Source of the DNA: Clostridiales bacterium
GTDB lineage: Bacteria > Bacillota > Clostridia > Christensenellales > CAG-917
Length of the DNA stretch: 64,000 nt
Direction of reading: 5' to 3'
Assembly: GCA_022009995.1 (NCBI GenBank)
Contig: CP091734.1
Location: 868,001-932,000 of the forward strand
Part shown: positions 8,976 to 17,526 of the stretch, piece after piece
How the letters are laid out: every line of letters begins with the position of its first letter
Numbering within the stretch: position 1 is the stretch's first letter
Notes under the pieces: model-generated
The model's input: the letters and a program-made list of their open reading frames with translations, nothing else
The model's database searches: none
Told to the model about the DNA's origin: nothing
Position numbers and translations under genes: made by a program

Positions 8976-9004
8976 TCCCCCAAAGATACTTGTACTTTTG
9001 GGGA
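8976..9004. repeat. Palindrome P1 (GATACT-core family)
   Basis: A 29-nt imperfect palindrome: CCCCCAAA on the left, GATACTTGTAC in the centre and TTTTGGGG on the right. It belongs to the same family as 9161-9189, 9234-9263 and 9343-9370, which share the GATACT core with compensating arm changes. Confidence 0.65.
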
Positions 9005-9123
9005 AAAGGAGCACGCAAGCAAAAGAGTGAGCATTATCGTCCCCGACAATGCGATTTCAAAAACGAAGCGTGCGACGCGTACGCGCCCTCGCGTGAACTT
9101 GCAAAGAACCTCGAAAATCCATC

Positions 9124-9156
9124 AAATTCTCGCCTTTTTAGGCGGGAATTTTTTTT
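9124..9156 (+). terminator. Terminator-type hairpin in the repeat array
   Basis: ATTCTCGCC/GGCGGGAAT with loop TTTTTA, followed by eight T. It has the same architecture as the hairpins at 8918-8947 and 9310-9340, with different arm bases that still pair. Confidence 0.7.
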
Positions 9157-9160
9157 GGGG

Positions 9161-9189
9161 TCCCCGCGGGATACTGTGTACCCGTGGGG
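9161..9189. repeat. Palindrome P2 (GATACT-core family)
   Basis: 29 nt with CCCCGCGGG on the left arm and CCCGTGGGG on the right arm around ATACTGTGTA. The same sequence recurs with changed flanks at 9234-9263. Confidence 0.7.
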
Positions 9190-9233
9190 CTTATGGTCGC
9201 CTTTTTACAGTGCGTTAAACATAGTATTCGGGG

Positions 9234-9263
9234 CCCCCGCGGGATACTGTGTACCCGTGGGGA
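9234..9263. repeat. Palindrome P3, near-identical to P2
   Basis: Repeats the 28-nt core of P2 exactly, 74 bp downstream. The 44 bases between P2 and P3 (9190-9233) have no recognisable feature. Confidence 0.7.
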
Positions 9264-9271
9264 TAAATGAC

Positions 9272-9340
9272 ATCAAAATTCTGACGTTTTAGGAATTTTC
9301 AAAAAAATAAAATCTCACCTTTAAAGGGTGGGATTTTTTT
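9272..9340 (+). repeat. Direct repeat copy B carrying a terminator-type hairpin
   Basis: Second copy of the 8879-8947 unit, with the same ATCAAAATTCTGACGTTTTA head and AAATCTCACC/GGGTGGGATT hairpin plus seven T. One stem pair becomes G-T. Confidence 0.8.
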
Positions 9341-9342
9341 AT

Positions 9343-9370
9343 TTTTTCGAAGATACTTGCGTTTTCGGGG
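9343..9370. repeat. Palindrome P4, diverged member of the GATACT-core family
   Basis: TTTTCGAAGATACTTGCGTT followed by TTCGGGG. The core matches P1, but the arms pair less well. Confidence 0.45.
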
Positions 9371-9379
9371 CGTTTGTTC

Positions 9380-9408
9380 TTGTGTTTTTTTGAATATCGT
9401 AATATAAT
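9380..9408 (+). promoter_or_regulatory. Promoter of the GNAT gene
   Basis: TTGTGT at 9380-9385 and TATAAT at 9403-9408 with a 17-base spacer. It predicts a leader of only about 11 bases before the ATG at 9426. Confidence 0.6.
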
Positions 9409-9425
9409 GTGTGCGGATTAAAGTT

Positions 9426-9872
9426 ATGAAAATCAAAAGCATTAAAGAAAACGATAAAAATATTTTCAAGGAACTGTCGAAAGAGTTTTACGCGTCCGGC
9501 GCGACGATAAATCCTTATAACGACGAAACAAACGAAAAAACTTTCAGATACCTTACTTCGGCGCATCACAACCTGTTCGGTTATCTCATCATATCCGACG
9601 ACGGAAACTGCGCGGGGTATTCCTTGCTCACGTCGTATTGGTGCAACGAAGAAGGCGGCGAAATCATTATCATTGACGAACTGTACGTCAAAAAAGAGTA
9701 TCGCCAGCACGGATACGCAAAACACTTTATCAGCTGGGCGGAAAACCACTTCAAAGGACGCGCCGTCGAAATGACGCTCGAAGTGCTGTCCGACAACGCG
9801 CACGCAATCGACTTGTATTCGGAGCTGGGGTTTGCGCCCGACGGTTTCACGACAATGACAAGAAAAATATAA
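9426..9872 (+). CDS. GNAT-family N-acetyltransferase
   Basis: About 148 residues. The C-terminal half has the GNAT acetyl-CoA signature: strand EIIIIDELYVKKEYRQHGYAKHFI (R/Q-x-x-G-Y/H-A type loop), then VLSDNAHAIDLYSELGF, the usual N..A..LY...GF motif. The substrate cannot be told. I start at the ATG at 9426 because a GTG at 9411 would precede the predicted transcription start. It is a single gene, closed by the hairpin GGCTTCC/GGGAAGTC plus T-run at 9873-9897. Confidence 0.85.
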   Translation: MKIKSIKENDKNIFKELSKEFYASGATINPYNDETNEKTFRYLTSAHHNLFGYLIISDDGNCAGYSLLTSYWCNEEGGEIIIIDELYVKKEYRQHGYAKHFISWAENHFKGRAVEMTLEVLSDNAHAIDLYSELGFAPDGFTTMTRKI

Positions 9873-9897
9873 AGGCTTCCGACGGGAAGTCTTTTTT
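9873..9897 (+). terminator. Intrinsic terminator after the GNAT gene
   Basis: GGCTTCC-GAC-GGGAAGTC followed by TTTTTT. Confidence 0.75.
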
Positions 9898-9971
9898 ATG
9901 TTTTCGACATTGAAAAATCGCCGCGTGTGTGATACAATAAATTTACAAAACCAAATCGAAAAGGAAACGAA

Positions 9972-12371
9972 ATGAGCATCGGAACAAAGATACTGAACAA
10001 AATCGTGTCGCTCGCGCAGGCGACCGGCGGGCAGGTTGAAGGAAACAAGGACGTAACCGACGAAATGAAAAACCTTGCGCGGACTACCGCGGAAGAAGGC
10101 GTCGTAATGCTTAAAAACGACGGCGCGTTACCGCTGTCCGAAAACGACGTCGTTGCGGTTTTCGGCAGGGTGCAGAACGATTGGTTTTACGTCGGATACG
10201 GCTCGGGCGGGGATGTCAACCGCCGTATAAAGTAAACCTTATCGAAGGGCTGGAAAAGAAGGCGTGAAAATCGACGAAACGCTGAAAAAAATCTATGCCG
10301 ACTGGTCGGTCAAAAACGCGCCTTACGAAGGATTTTGGGGGCATTGGCCGTTCCATTTTGACGAAATGCCGCTTTCCGACAAGGTTGTCGGCGAAGCCGC
10401 AAAGCGCGCGAACAAGGCGATTGTCGTTATCGGGCGCGCGGCGGGCGAGGATCGGGAACAAAAACTTGAAAAGGGCAGTTTTTATCTGACCGACGAAGAA
10501 AAGAAAATGCTGTCCGTCGTGACGAAAAATTTCAAAAGCGCGATTTTAATCATCGACAACGGCAATATTATGGATTTGTCGTTTATCGACGCTTACGGCA
10601 GTGCGCTTTCCGCCGCGCTTTACGTCTGGAACGGCGGAATGGAATCGGGAAACGCCGTGGCGCGCGTCCTTTCCGGCAAGGTCAATCCGTCGGGCAGACT
10701 TCCCGACACGATAGCAAAACGCTATAACGATTACCCGTCGGCGAAACTTCGGCGGAAAGAAATATAACAATTATCAGGAAGACGTTTACGTCGGCTATCG
10801 CTTTTTTGAAACGTTTGACAAAACCGCGGTGAGATATCCTTTCGGCTTTGGATTAAGCTACACGACGTTTGAAGAAACGGGCGCGCTCAAAAAGGACGAA
10901 CAAGGCTTTTTCGTTGACGCCAGCGTGAAAAATACGGGCGACGTTCCCGGAAAAAACGTTGTGGCGGTGTACGTTTCCGCGCCGCAAGGGGAACTCGGGA
11001 AGCCCGACAAAATCCTTGTCGGATTTCATAAGACAAAGGAACTTGAAACCGGCGAAACCGAAGAATTTATCATTCGGATTCCGCTTGAAAACATAACGTC
11101 GTTTGACGAAACGGGTTGCACGGGATACAAGTCGTCGTACGTCGTCGAGTGCGGCGAATACAAGGTATTTCTTGGCGCAAACGTGCGCGAAAGCAAGTTA
11201 ATCGGTGCGTTTTATATCAATGAACCGTGTTTACGACAGTAAATGCAATTTGTCCCGTACAACACGATTTCAACGTGATATACCCGAAATACTTTAAGCG
11301 CGTGAAATATATTATGGGTGAAAAGCCCGTGCATAAGGCGAAGTTTGAAAGAGCCGAACGCATTATTGCAAATATCCCGGCACTTTCTGAAAAGAAGGGA
11401 GACGTTGACTTTTTTGAAGTGTCTGACGGAAAGTGCAGCCTTGACGAATTTATCGCGTGCTTGTCGATTTCGGAACTTGAAATGCTGACGCACGGCGATT
11501 ACAAAATGAACAGCCCGTTGGGCGCGAAAGGCAACGCAGGCGTATTCGGCGGGATATCCGAAAGCCTTAGGAAAAAAGGAGTGCCGGCGGTTGTTACGAC
11601 CGACGGTCCGTCGGGAATAAGGCTTATGACGTACGCCTCGCTTTTGCCGTGCGGTACTGCGATTGCATCGACGTTCAATAAGGACCTTGTGGAAAAACTT
11701 TACGGCGCGGTTGCGGAAGAAATGTTAAAAAAGGCAGCGACGTTTTGCTTGCGCCCGGAATGAATATACACCGTGACCCCCTTTGCGGAAGGAATTTTGA
11801 ATATTTTTCGGAAGATCCCGTGCTTTCCGGGAATATGGCGAGCGCGGTTGTCAAAGGTTTGCAAAGCAAGGGCGTATCGGCGTGTCCGAAGCATTTTGCG
11901 TGCAACAATCAGGAAACGAAACGGAAGAAAAACGATTCGCGCGTATCGGAGCGCGCGCTCAGGGAGATATACCTTAAAGGTTTTGAGATTTGCGTAAAGA
12001 CGGCGGATCCCAAAATGATTATGACGTCGTACAACAAAATCAACGGCGTTTACAGTTGCTATAATTTCGATTTATGCACCGAAGTTTTGAGAAACGAGTG
12101 GGGCTTTACGGGCGCGGTAACGACCGACTGGTGGAACGTCCCCGAAAACGATCCCGATAACGCCCGCGTGAAAAACAACGCATATCGCGTACGGGCGGGC
12201 AACGACGTACTTATGCCGGGAGGGACTCACGTCAAGGGAAAATACGACAATTCCGCCGAGCAATCGGTGAACGACGGTGCTCTCCGCCGTGAAGAACTTG
12301 AAAACGCCGCGCGACACGTCCTGACGATGATGCTTGACGTGCCGTCGGTAAGAAGGAAAATCAAAAAATAA
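9972..12371 (+). CDS. Family 3 glycoside hydrolase (beta-glucosidase type) with permuted domain order; several assembly frameshifts
   Basis: Read through the indels this is one ~800-residue enzyme. The usual GH3 C-terminal half comes first: the alpha/beta sandwich starts TAEEGVVMLKNDGALPL near residue 30, and a fibronectin III-like domain contains RYPFGFGLSYTTFEE near 10829-10870. The usual N-terminal TIM barrel follows, with GVPAVVTTDGPSGIRL, LAPGMNIHRDPLCGRNFEYFSEDP, KHFACNNQE and VTTDWWN, where Asp is the expected nucleophile. The frame is lost near 10218, 10255, 10750, 11228 and 11735, each fixed by one or two bases. Permuted GH3 enzymes are known from rumen clostridia (Ruminococcus, Butyrivibrio). 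No signal peptide is visible, so it is probably cytoplasmic and acts on imported oligosaccharides. The exact substrate is unknown. Confidence 0.88.
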
Positions 12372-12387
12372 AATCGTTTATAAAAAA

Positions 12388-12414
12388 AAGAGCGGACTAT
12401 CCGCTCTTTTCGTT
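12388..12414. terminator. Bidirectional terminator between GH3 and the DUF1540 gene
   Basis: GAGCGGA-CTA-TCCGCTC flanked by A-run and TTTT; it serves convergent genes on both strands. Confidence 0.75.
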
Positions 12415-12424
12415 TCCAAGAAAA

Positions 12425-12733
12425 TCATTTTACGTTTCGGGTGAAGCATCTTGTCTTTGAAAGACCGTCTTCGACGACGATGTGGTCGGCGGAGCATACG
12501 CCGTCAGAGTTATAGGCGCATTTTACGGACGCGCACGTGACGGAGTTTTCGATATTGCCCGTGCCGAAGTCTTCCGCCGCCTCGATATCGGCAAAAGTCT
12601 GTGCAAGAATACCGCCTTCACGCTTGATTTTGCTGGCGCATACGCCTTTTTCGGTGATGTTTACGATGCCCGCCACGCAGCGGGATTTTACGTTGTGTTC
12701 ACAATTTACCGTATGACAAATAATATTATCCAT
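12425..12733 (-). CDS. DUF1540 domain protein, two Cys-rich repeats
   Basis: 102 residues. Two copies of a DUF1540-type motif appear: IICHTVNCEHNVKSRCVAGIVNI near the N-terminus and VTCASVKCAYNSDGVCSADHIVV near the C-terminus, each with three or four cysteines, followed by a final Cys in TRCF. Such small proteins are common in spore-forming clostridia and presumably bind a metal. The start MDNIIC at 12733 is chosen because GGAGGATAAA precedes it; an ATG 12 codons upstream has no RBS. Function unknown. Confidence 0.8.
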   Translation of the reverse strand: MDNIICHTVNCEHNVKSRCVAGIVNITEKGVCASKIKREGGILAQTFADIEAAEDFGTGNIENSVTCASVKCAYNSDGVCSADHIVVEDGLSKTRCFTRNVK

Positions 12734-12841
12734 TTTATCCTCCGAAATAATTTTTTTCAAATGCGGCAAAAATATACGGCGAAGTCGTCAAAAACTTGAA
12801 AACGCTCCGTATTTATGGTATTATATCGTTGAGGTGATAAT

Positions 12842-13287
12842 ATGAAAGTTATTTTATTAAGCGACGTCAAAGGCACCGGCAAAAAAGGGCAAATACTTGA
12901 AGTCAGCGACGGATACGCAAGAAATTGTTTGTTGAAGAAGAAACTCGCAGTCGAAGCGACCGCCTCCGCGCTTAACGAAAACGCGCAAAAGAAAGCGGCG
13001 GAAGAAAAGCGCATCGCCGAAGAAATCGCGGAAGCGAAGTCGTCAAAGAAAAGCTTGAAAAAAGCGTCATCGACATCGGCGTGAAATGCGGCGACGGCAA
13101 AATGTACGGCAGCGTAACGACCGCGGACATCGCGGAAGGCTTAAAAAAACAAGGCATCGAAATCGACAAAAAGAAAGTCGTGCTGAAAGAAAACATCAAG
13201 GCTTTGGGCGTGTTTGAAATCGAAATCAAAGTGTACGCGGGCATTTCCGCAAAAGTAAAAGTCAACATCGTCAAGGCAAATGACTGA
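12842..13287 (+). CDS. rplI: 50S ribosomal protein L9 (one-base assembly frameshift)
   Basis: The N-terminal domain starts MKVILLSDVKGTGKKGQILEVSDGYARNCLL, the unmistakable L9 signature, and leads into a long charged connecting helix. Near 13035 one G appears lost (AAGTCGTC for AAGGTCGTC); restoring it gives EAKVVKEKLEKSVIDIGVKCGDGKMYGSVT and the C-terminal domain to the TGA at 13287. Restored length is about 148 residues, normal. It lacks its usual rpsF/ssb/rpsR neighbours. Confidence 0.95.
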
Positions 13288-14014
13288 CCTTTTTGAAAAC
13301 GAGCGCATCGACGATCTGGAAATCAACGACCTTCGGCTTATACAAAATGCCGAAGGCTATTGTTTTACGTCGGACAGCGTGCTCCTTGCAAACCTTGTGA
13401 AGGCAAGGAAGACGGACAAAATTCTGGACGTCGGCGCAGGCAGCGGAATTATTTCGATACTCCTTGCGGGGAAGATGGGATACGGCAACGTGTCGGCGCT
13501 CGAAATTCAGAAAAATATGGCGGATCTTGCCGCGCGAAATGTCGAAATGAACGGTTTAAGCGATAAAATTGTCGTGATAAACTCTTCTTTGCAGGATTTT
13601 GCAAAAAGTGTCCCGGCGGAAAGTTTCGACGTCATCGTGTCGAATCCGCCTTACAAAAAGCCCGACTCAGGCGAGATGGACAAGAACGAAACCCGCGCCG
13701 TTTCAAAGTACGAACTGAAACTTACGCTTGACGAACTTATCGAAAACGCAAGACGACTTTTGAAGTTTCGCGGGAAGTTTTATATGGTGCATCGCGCCGA
13801 CCGCATGGCGGAATGTATTTATAAATTGAAGCAAAACAATATCGAGCCCAAGGTAATGACGCTTGTTTACCCAAAGGCCGAAAAATCCCCCGACGTCGTG
13901 ATTTACGAGTGCATTAAGGGCGCGTCGGAAGGCGTGAAAATCAACACGCTTATCGTTTACGACGAGAACGGCGAATATACCGCGCTCGCCAGAAAAATGT
14001 ATTCCAAGGATTGA
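13280..14014 (+). CDS. tRNA1(Val) adenine-N6 methyltransferase-like protein (YabB/TrmN6 family)
   Basis: 244-residue Rossmann methyltransferase. The SAM loop is ILDVGAGSGIISILLA (about residues 49-64), with an acidic LEIQ after strand 2 and the catalytic NPPY in IVSNPPYKKP (about 124-133), the motif of N6-adenine/N5-glutamine methylases. The start FENERIDDLEINDLRLIQ is typical of YabB. It overlaps rplI by 8 bp and precedes rsmI by 1 bp, and the pairing with rsmI (yabC) matches Bacillus. The tRNA substrate is inferred from the family. Confidence 0.85.
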   Translation: MTDLFENERIDDLEINDLRLIQNAEGYCFTSDSVLLANLVKARKTDKILDVGAGSGIISILLAGKMGYGNVSALEIQKNMADLAARNVEMNGLSDKIVVINSSLQDFAKSVPAESFDVIVSNPPYKKPDSGEMDKNETRAVSKYELKLTLDELIENARRLLKFRGKFYMVHRADRMAECIYKLKQNNIEPKVMTLVYPKAEKSPDVVIYECIKGASEGVKINTLIVYDENGEYTALARKMYSKD

Positions 14015-14015
14015 T

Positions 14016-14825
14016 ATGGCAGGCACTTTATACGTTGTGGGTACGCCCATCGGAAATTTGAAAGACATCACTTATCGCGCGGTCGAAACGCTTTCGTCCG
14101 TGGACGTCATCGCGTGCGAGGACACGCGCGTATCGTTAAAACTGTTGTCTTATTATAACGTCAAAAAACCCCTTATCAGTTATTACAAACAAAAAGAACG
14201 CGAAGGCTCGGAAAAGATAATTTCGCTACTTTCGGACGGCAAAAACGTCGCGCTCATCACCGACGCGGGTATGCCGTGCGTCAGCGATCCGGGCGCGATA
14301 CTCGTGTCGGAATGTAGGAGTGCGGGGCTTAAAGTCGAAATCGTACCGGGGGCAAGCGCGGTCGTGTCGGCAGTCGCGCTTTCGGGGATAACTTCGCGCG
14401 GGTTTACTTTTTTGGGATTTTTGCCCGAAAAACGCAAGGATAAGGAAGAACTTGTAAAAGATTTTAAGTTTTCTTCCGAGCCCGTCGTATTTTACGTCAG
14501 CCCGCACGAGATAAACGACGACGCGAAATTTTTGTACGAATCTTTCGGCGAAAGGCAGGTTTTTGTCGTACACGAGCTGACGAAAATGTTTGAAAGCGTC
14601 GAAGAACAAAATCTTTCTTCCTTTTCGATACCGTCGCCGAAGGGCGAATACGTCCTTATCGTGATGCCAAGCACCGGCGGAAACGCATTAAACGACCTTA
14701 GCATTGCCGACCACGTCCGCCATTATATGCAAAGCGGTATGACGAAAAAGGACGCGATAAAGCGCACGGCGTCCGACAGGAACGTCGACAAAAACACGGT
14801 TTACTCAGAAGTTCTTGATTTATAA
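14016..14825 (+). CDS. rsmI: 16S rRNA (cytidine1402-2'-O)-methyltransferase
   Basis: 269 residues. Starts GTLYVVGTPIGNLKDITYRAVETL and contains CEDTRVSLKLLSYYNVKKPLISYY and LITDAGMPCVSDPGAILV, the defining RsmI blocks of the tetrapyrrole methylase-like fold. It modifies C1402 in the P site of 16S rRNA. Intact and normal in length; co-transcribed with the preceding methyltransferase. Confidence 0.95.
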   Translation: MAGTLYVVGTPIGNLKDITYRAVETLSSVDVIACEDTRVSLKLLSYYNVKKPLISYYKQKEREGSEKIISLLSDGKNVALITDAGMPCVSDPGAILVSECRSAGLKVEIVPGASAVVSAVALSGITSRGFTFLGFLPEKRKDKEELVKDFKFSSEPVVFYVSPHEINDDAKFLYESFGERQVFVVHELTKMFESVEEQNLSSFSIPSPKGEYVLIVMPSTGGNALNDLSIADHVRHYMQSGMTKKDAIKRTASDRNVDKNTVYSEVLDL

Positions 14826-14952
14826 ACAAGAATTTAACGGCGGAATTGACAAAAATCCGCATACTTTGACAAAACAAATCAAAAACGAAAAATCCGCGAC
14901 ACCGTCTTAGTGTTATTATTTTTGCAAATAACATAAGGGCGGTATTTTTTCA

Positions 14953-16116
14953 TTGAAAAACGACGCGGACGGAAAAATAATTTCACGGGAAGAATTCGGA
15001 AAGGGCAATTTGAAAAAGATATGCGACTGTTTGTCGAAAACGTTTGATAAGGGGAACGTGCTGGTTGTTTTCGACGAAAAGAGCAGTAACGTTTCCGACG
15101 ACGTCGTAAGGTACCTTTTGAAAGGCGGATATTTCGTAAGGACGGCAAAAACACACGGAAAAGCCGAGGAACTTCCCGCAGTCGACGAGTGCGTAAAATA
15201 TATCGTGGGAGTGGGCGGCGGAGGTGTTGCGGACGACGCAAGACTTCTTGCAAAACGTCAAAGCGTCGGATATTCCATTGTGATTACCGCGCCCGACAAC
15301 GACAATTTTGCGTCGGACGGGGCGTATATCCTGAACGAATACGTGTATACGGGCGCGCCCGATTTCGTCCTTATCGACGAGGAAGTCGTTGAAAAATCGA
15401 CGGGAGCCACTGCGGCGGCGGGCTATGGCAGGGCGTTTTCGTGTCTTGTCGGGCTGTTCGACGCGGACTTCAAAAAACTTATGTTTGCGCGTGATTTTGA
15501 CGAATCCGCCGTGAATACCGTCGCGGAAAGCATAAAAATATTCGAGTCGAAGAAAAACGACGACAACTTCAAAACCCGTCTTGCAAGGCTGATGTTCACG
15601 ATTTCCAAAGCGAAAAACAACCTCGATATGAAAGCGGAAAGCGCGGACGCCGTCGCAAGGGTGATGACCGAAAAATTCGGCAGGACTTTCGGCGAAAACT
15701 CATTTCTTGCGGCGTATATGATACTGAACGTGTACAGGCTGTATCTGGAATCGGACGCCACCGACACGCTTATCCCGGAAGATATTGTGTTGACCTTGAA
15801 AACGCTTGAAAAAATGCGCGTTGTAAACTATAATAATTACATGTCCGATTTGTCGGTAACGATGGCGACGGATTATCTGAAACAAACGTTCATATTAAGC
15901 GAATATCGCAGGGAAATGTACGAGCGGCTGGACGGCATGGATTTGCCCGCCGTTGCGAAATTCTGGCGAAGGCTTTACGACGACGCAGGCTTCTGGCTGA
16001 AACGATACGCGTCGTCGGACGAGTTGTTTAAGGTGATGGCTCTGGCGTCGGAACTGTCGGAAGGCGGACTTTTGAAATACGTAAAAAGGACGGGCTTTTT
16101 CGAAAGGTTTATCTGA
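14953..16116 (+). CDS. Iron-containing dehydrogenase-fold protein, glycerol-1-phosphate dehydrogenase-like, probably without a metal site
   Basis: 387 residues with the dehydroquinate synthase/glycerol dehydrogenase fold. A nucleotide-binding loop YIVGVGGGGVADDARLLAK (about residues 79-97) is followed by VITAPDNDNFASDGAYI, matching the T-A-P-S-x-D-G stretch of G1P dehydrogenases. The later HGEAVA-type metal-ligand helix reads FGENSFLAAYMI, so the expected His is gone. TTG at 14953 is the start, with AAGGGCGG upstream. HAD phosphatase follows after 1 bp. The reaction is unknown; it may be a non-catalytic relative. Confidence 0.6.
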   Translation: MKNDADGKIISREEFGKGNLKKICDCLSKTFDKGNVLVVFDEKSSNVSDDVVRYLLKGGYFVRTAKTHGKAEELPAVDECVKYIVGVGGGGVADDARLLAKRQSVGYSIVITAPDNDNFASDGAYILNEYVYTGAPDFVLIDEEVVEKSTGATAAAGYGRAFSCLVGLFDADFKKLMFARDFDESAVNTVAESIKIFESKKNDDNFKTRLARLMFTISKAKNNLDMKAESADAVARVMTEKFGRTFGENSFLAAYMILNVYRLYLESDATDTLIPEDIVLTLKTLEKMRVVNYNNYMSDLSVTMATDYLKQTFILSEYRREMYERLDGMDLPAVAKFWRRLYDDAGFWLKRYASSDELFKVMALASELSEGGLLKYVKRTGFFERFI

Positions 16117-16117
16117 T

Positions 16118-16903
16118 ATGACACTCACGAAAGAACTTTTGGACGTTGAATTGTTTTTGTTCGATATGGACGGCACGGTCTATATCGGCGATAAGGAAAT
16201 CGCGGGCAGTTTCGACGCGATACGCGCGCTGAAAAAACTTGGCAAGCGCATTTGCTTTTTCACGAATAACAGCAGCAAAGCCGCGGAAGACTACATCGAA
16301 AAACTTCATAAAATGGGGCTCGATATCACTCGCGACGAAATTTATACTTCGGGCGAAGTAACGTGCGAATACGTCAACCGCGTTTATCCCGGCGCGTCGG
16401 TGTTCGTCATGGGCAACGAAAAACTCAAAGCCGAATTTATCCGCCACGGCATTAAACTTTCTGAGGACAATCCCGATTTGTGCGTGCTCGGCTTCGATAC
16501 CGAACTCGAATATTGGAAACTTTATCGCTTTTGCAAGTGGCTGAACAAAGGAAAGCCGTATATCGCGACTCACCCCGACCTTAACTGTCCCGCGGACGAC
16601 TGCCCGATGCCCGACATCGGCGGAATGATTTTGTTTATCGACGCAACCATATCGAGAAATCCCGACATCATAATCGGCAAACCCGAAAGAGAAGCGGGCG
16701 AAGGCGTGAAAAGAAAATTCAATCTCCCTGCAAACAAGATCGCAATGGTCGGCGACAGGCTTTACACCGATATAGCGTTCGGCTTCAACAACGGCTTTAA
16801 GACGGTGCTGGTGCTGTCGGGCGAAACGACGGAAGAAATGGTTGGTGCTTCGGACAGGAAACCCGACGTAGTACTGCCGTTTGTCAAGGACTTAATCAAA
16901 TAA
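16118..16903 (+). CDS. HAD-IIA family phosphatase (NagD/phosphoglycolate phosphatase-like)
   Basis: 261 residues. Motif I is FLFDMDGTVYIGD (nucleophile Asp near residue 14), motif II is CFFTNNSS and motif IV is MVGDRLYTDIAFGFNNG, with a C2-type cap between. Members hydrolyse small phosphorylated metabolites such as phosphoglycolate or 4-nitrophenyl phosphate. It directly follows the dehydrogenase-like gene, which hints at a shared phosphorylated substrate. Closed by a terminator. Confidence 0.87.
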   Translation: MTLTKELLDVELFLFDMDGTVYIGDKEIAGSFDAIRALKKLGKRICFFTNNSSKAAEDYIEKLHKMGLDITRDEIYTSGEVTCEYVNRVYPGASVFVMGNEKLKAEFIRHGIKLSEDNPDLCVLGFDTELEYWKLYRFCKWLNKGKPYIATHPDLNCPADDCPMPDIGGMILFIDATISRNPDIIIGKPEREAGEGVKRKFNLPANKIAMVGDRLYTDIAFGFNNGFKTVLVLSGETTEEMVGASDRKPDVVLPFVKDLIK

Positions 16904-16905
16904 AC

Positions 16906-16931
16906 AAAGCGTCCGAAAGGACGCTTTTTTC
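16906..16931 (+). terminator. Intrinsic terminator after the HAD phosphatase
   Basis: AAGCGTCC-GAAA-GGACGCTT followed by a T-run. Confidence 0.85.
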
Positions 16932-17106
16932 ATGTGCAAAACATTTTCGTTTATTATCGAATAATAAGTTATTTTTGTCAAAACATTCATTTTATCAATC
17001 GTTTTTTAATGATAAAGTTTATTTTATACCTTTTCAAAGAATAATCGTTTTTAATGCCGAATTAAAACGGCAGTTTCAAAATCGGAAAGGTGGCAATAAT
17101 TCGGGT

Positions 17107-17463
17107 ATGAAAAAACTATTGCTGCTTATTCTTATCGCGATATCGTGCACTCTGCTTTCGGGAAGGGAGTTGAACGAGTTTTTCACAAACCGCGATTACG
17201 TCGAATACAGAAACGACAAGGGAAGACTCCTTGGCGAAACGTTCACTTTTGACGAAGACGAGTTTTCAAAAGACGATTTATATAAAAAGTTTTTCGTGAT
17301 TTATCATTTCGACGGGAACCTTGACGACGTCGAGATAACTTATGCTTATTCTCCTGTTTTGAAAGGCATCGAAATCGTGGACGGAAAGCCCGTAAATTTG
17401 CAGATAACGAAGCGCGGCGACGTCGTAACGGTGTCGAACCCCGTCAACATGGGAAGTTATTGA
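17107..17463 (+). CDS. Small secreted protein or lipoprotein of unknown function
   Basis: 118 residues. MKKLLLLILIAISCTLLSG is a signal peptide; the Cys in AISC could be lipidated, although the context is not a perfect lipobox. The mature part is acidic, with beta-rich stretches (FFVIYHFDGNLDDVEITYAY). Not recognised. The start at 17107 is chosen because it begins the signal sequence and follows GGAAAGGTGG; the frame is open further upstream to 16975. It precedes the SpoIIQ-like gene by 63 bp. Confidence 0.6.
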   Translation: MKKLLLLILIAISCTLLSGRELNEFFTNRDYVEYRNDKGRLLGETFTFDEDEFSKDDLYKKFFVIYHFDGNLDDVEITYAYSPVLKGIEIVDGKPVNLQITKRGDVVTVSNPVNMGSY

Positions 17464-17526
17464 TTATTTTGAGGGCGGATGGTATAAGAAAATTTTTTCG
17501 GGACAATAATCAAGCAGGAGGTCAGT

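Noticed and set aside
9972..12371. GH3 gene pieces as several separate small enzymes or a pseudogene
   Set aside because: All domains are present in order and each break is fixed by one or two bases, matching the error pattern elsewhere.
14879..15253. Long antisense open frames across many genes (for example opposite fusA, tuf, glpA and oppD)
   Set aside because: They are shadow frames caused by the codon bias of the real genes; they lack RBS and recognisable domains.
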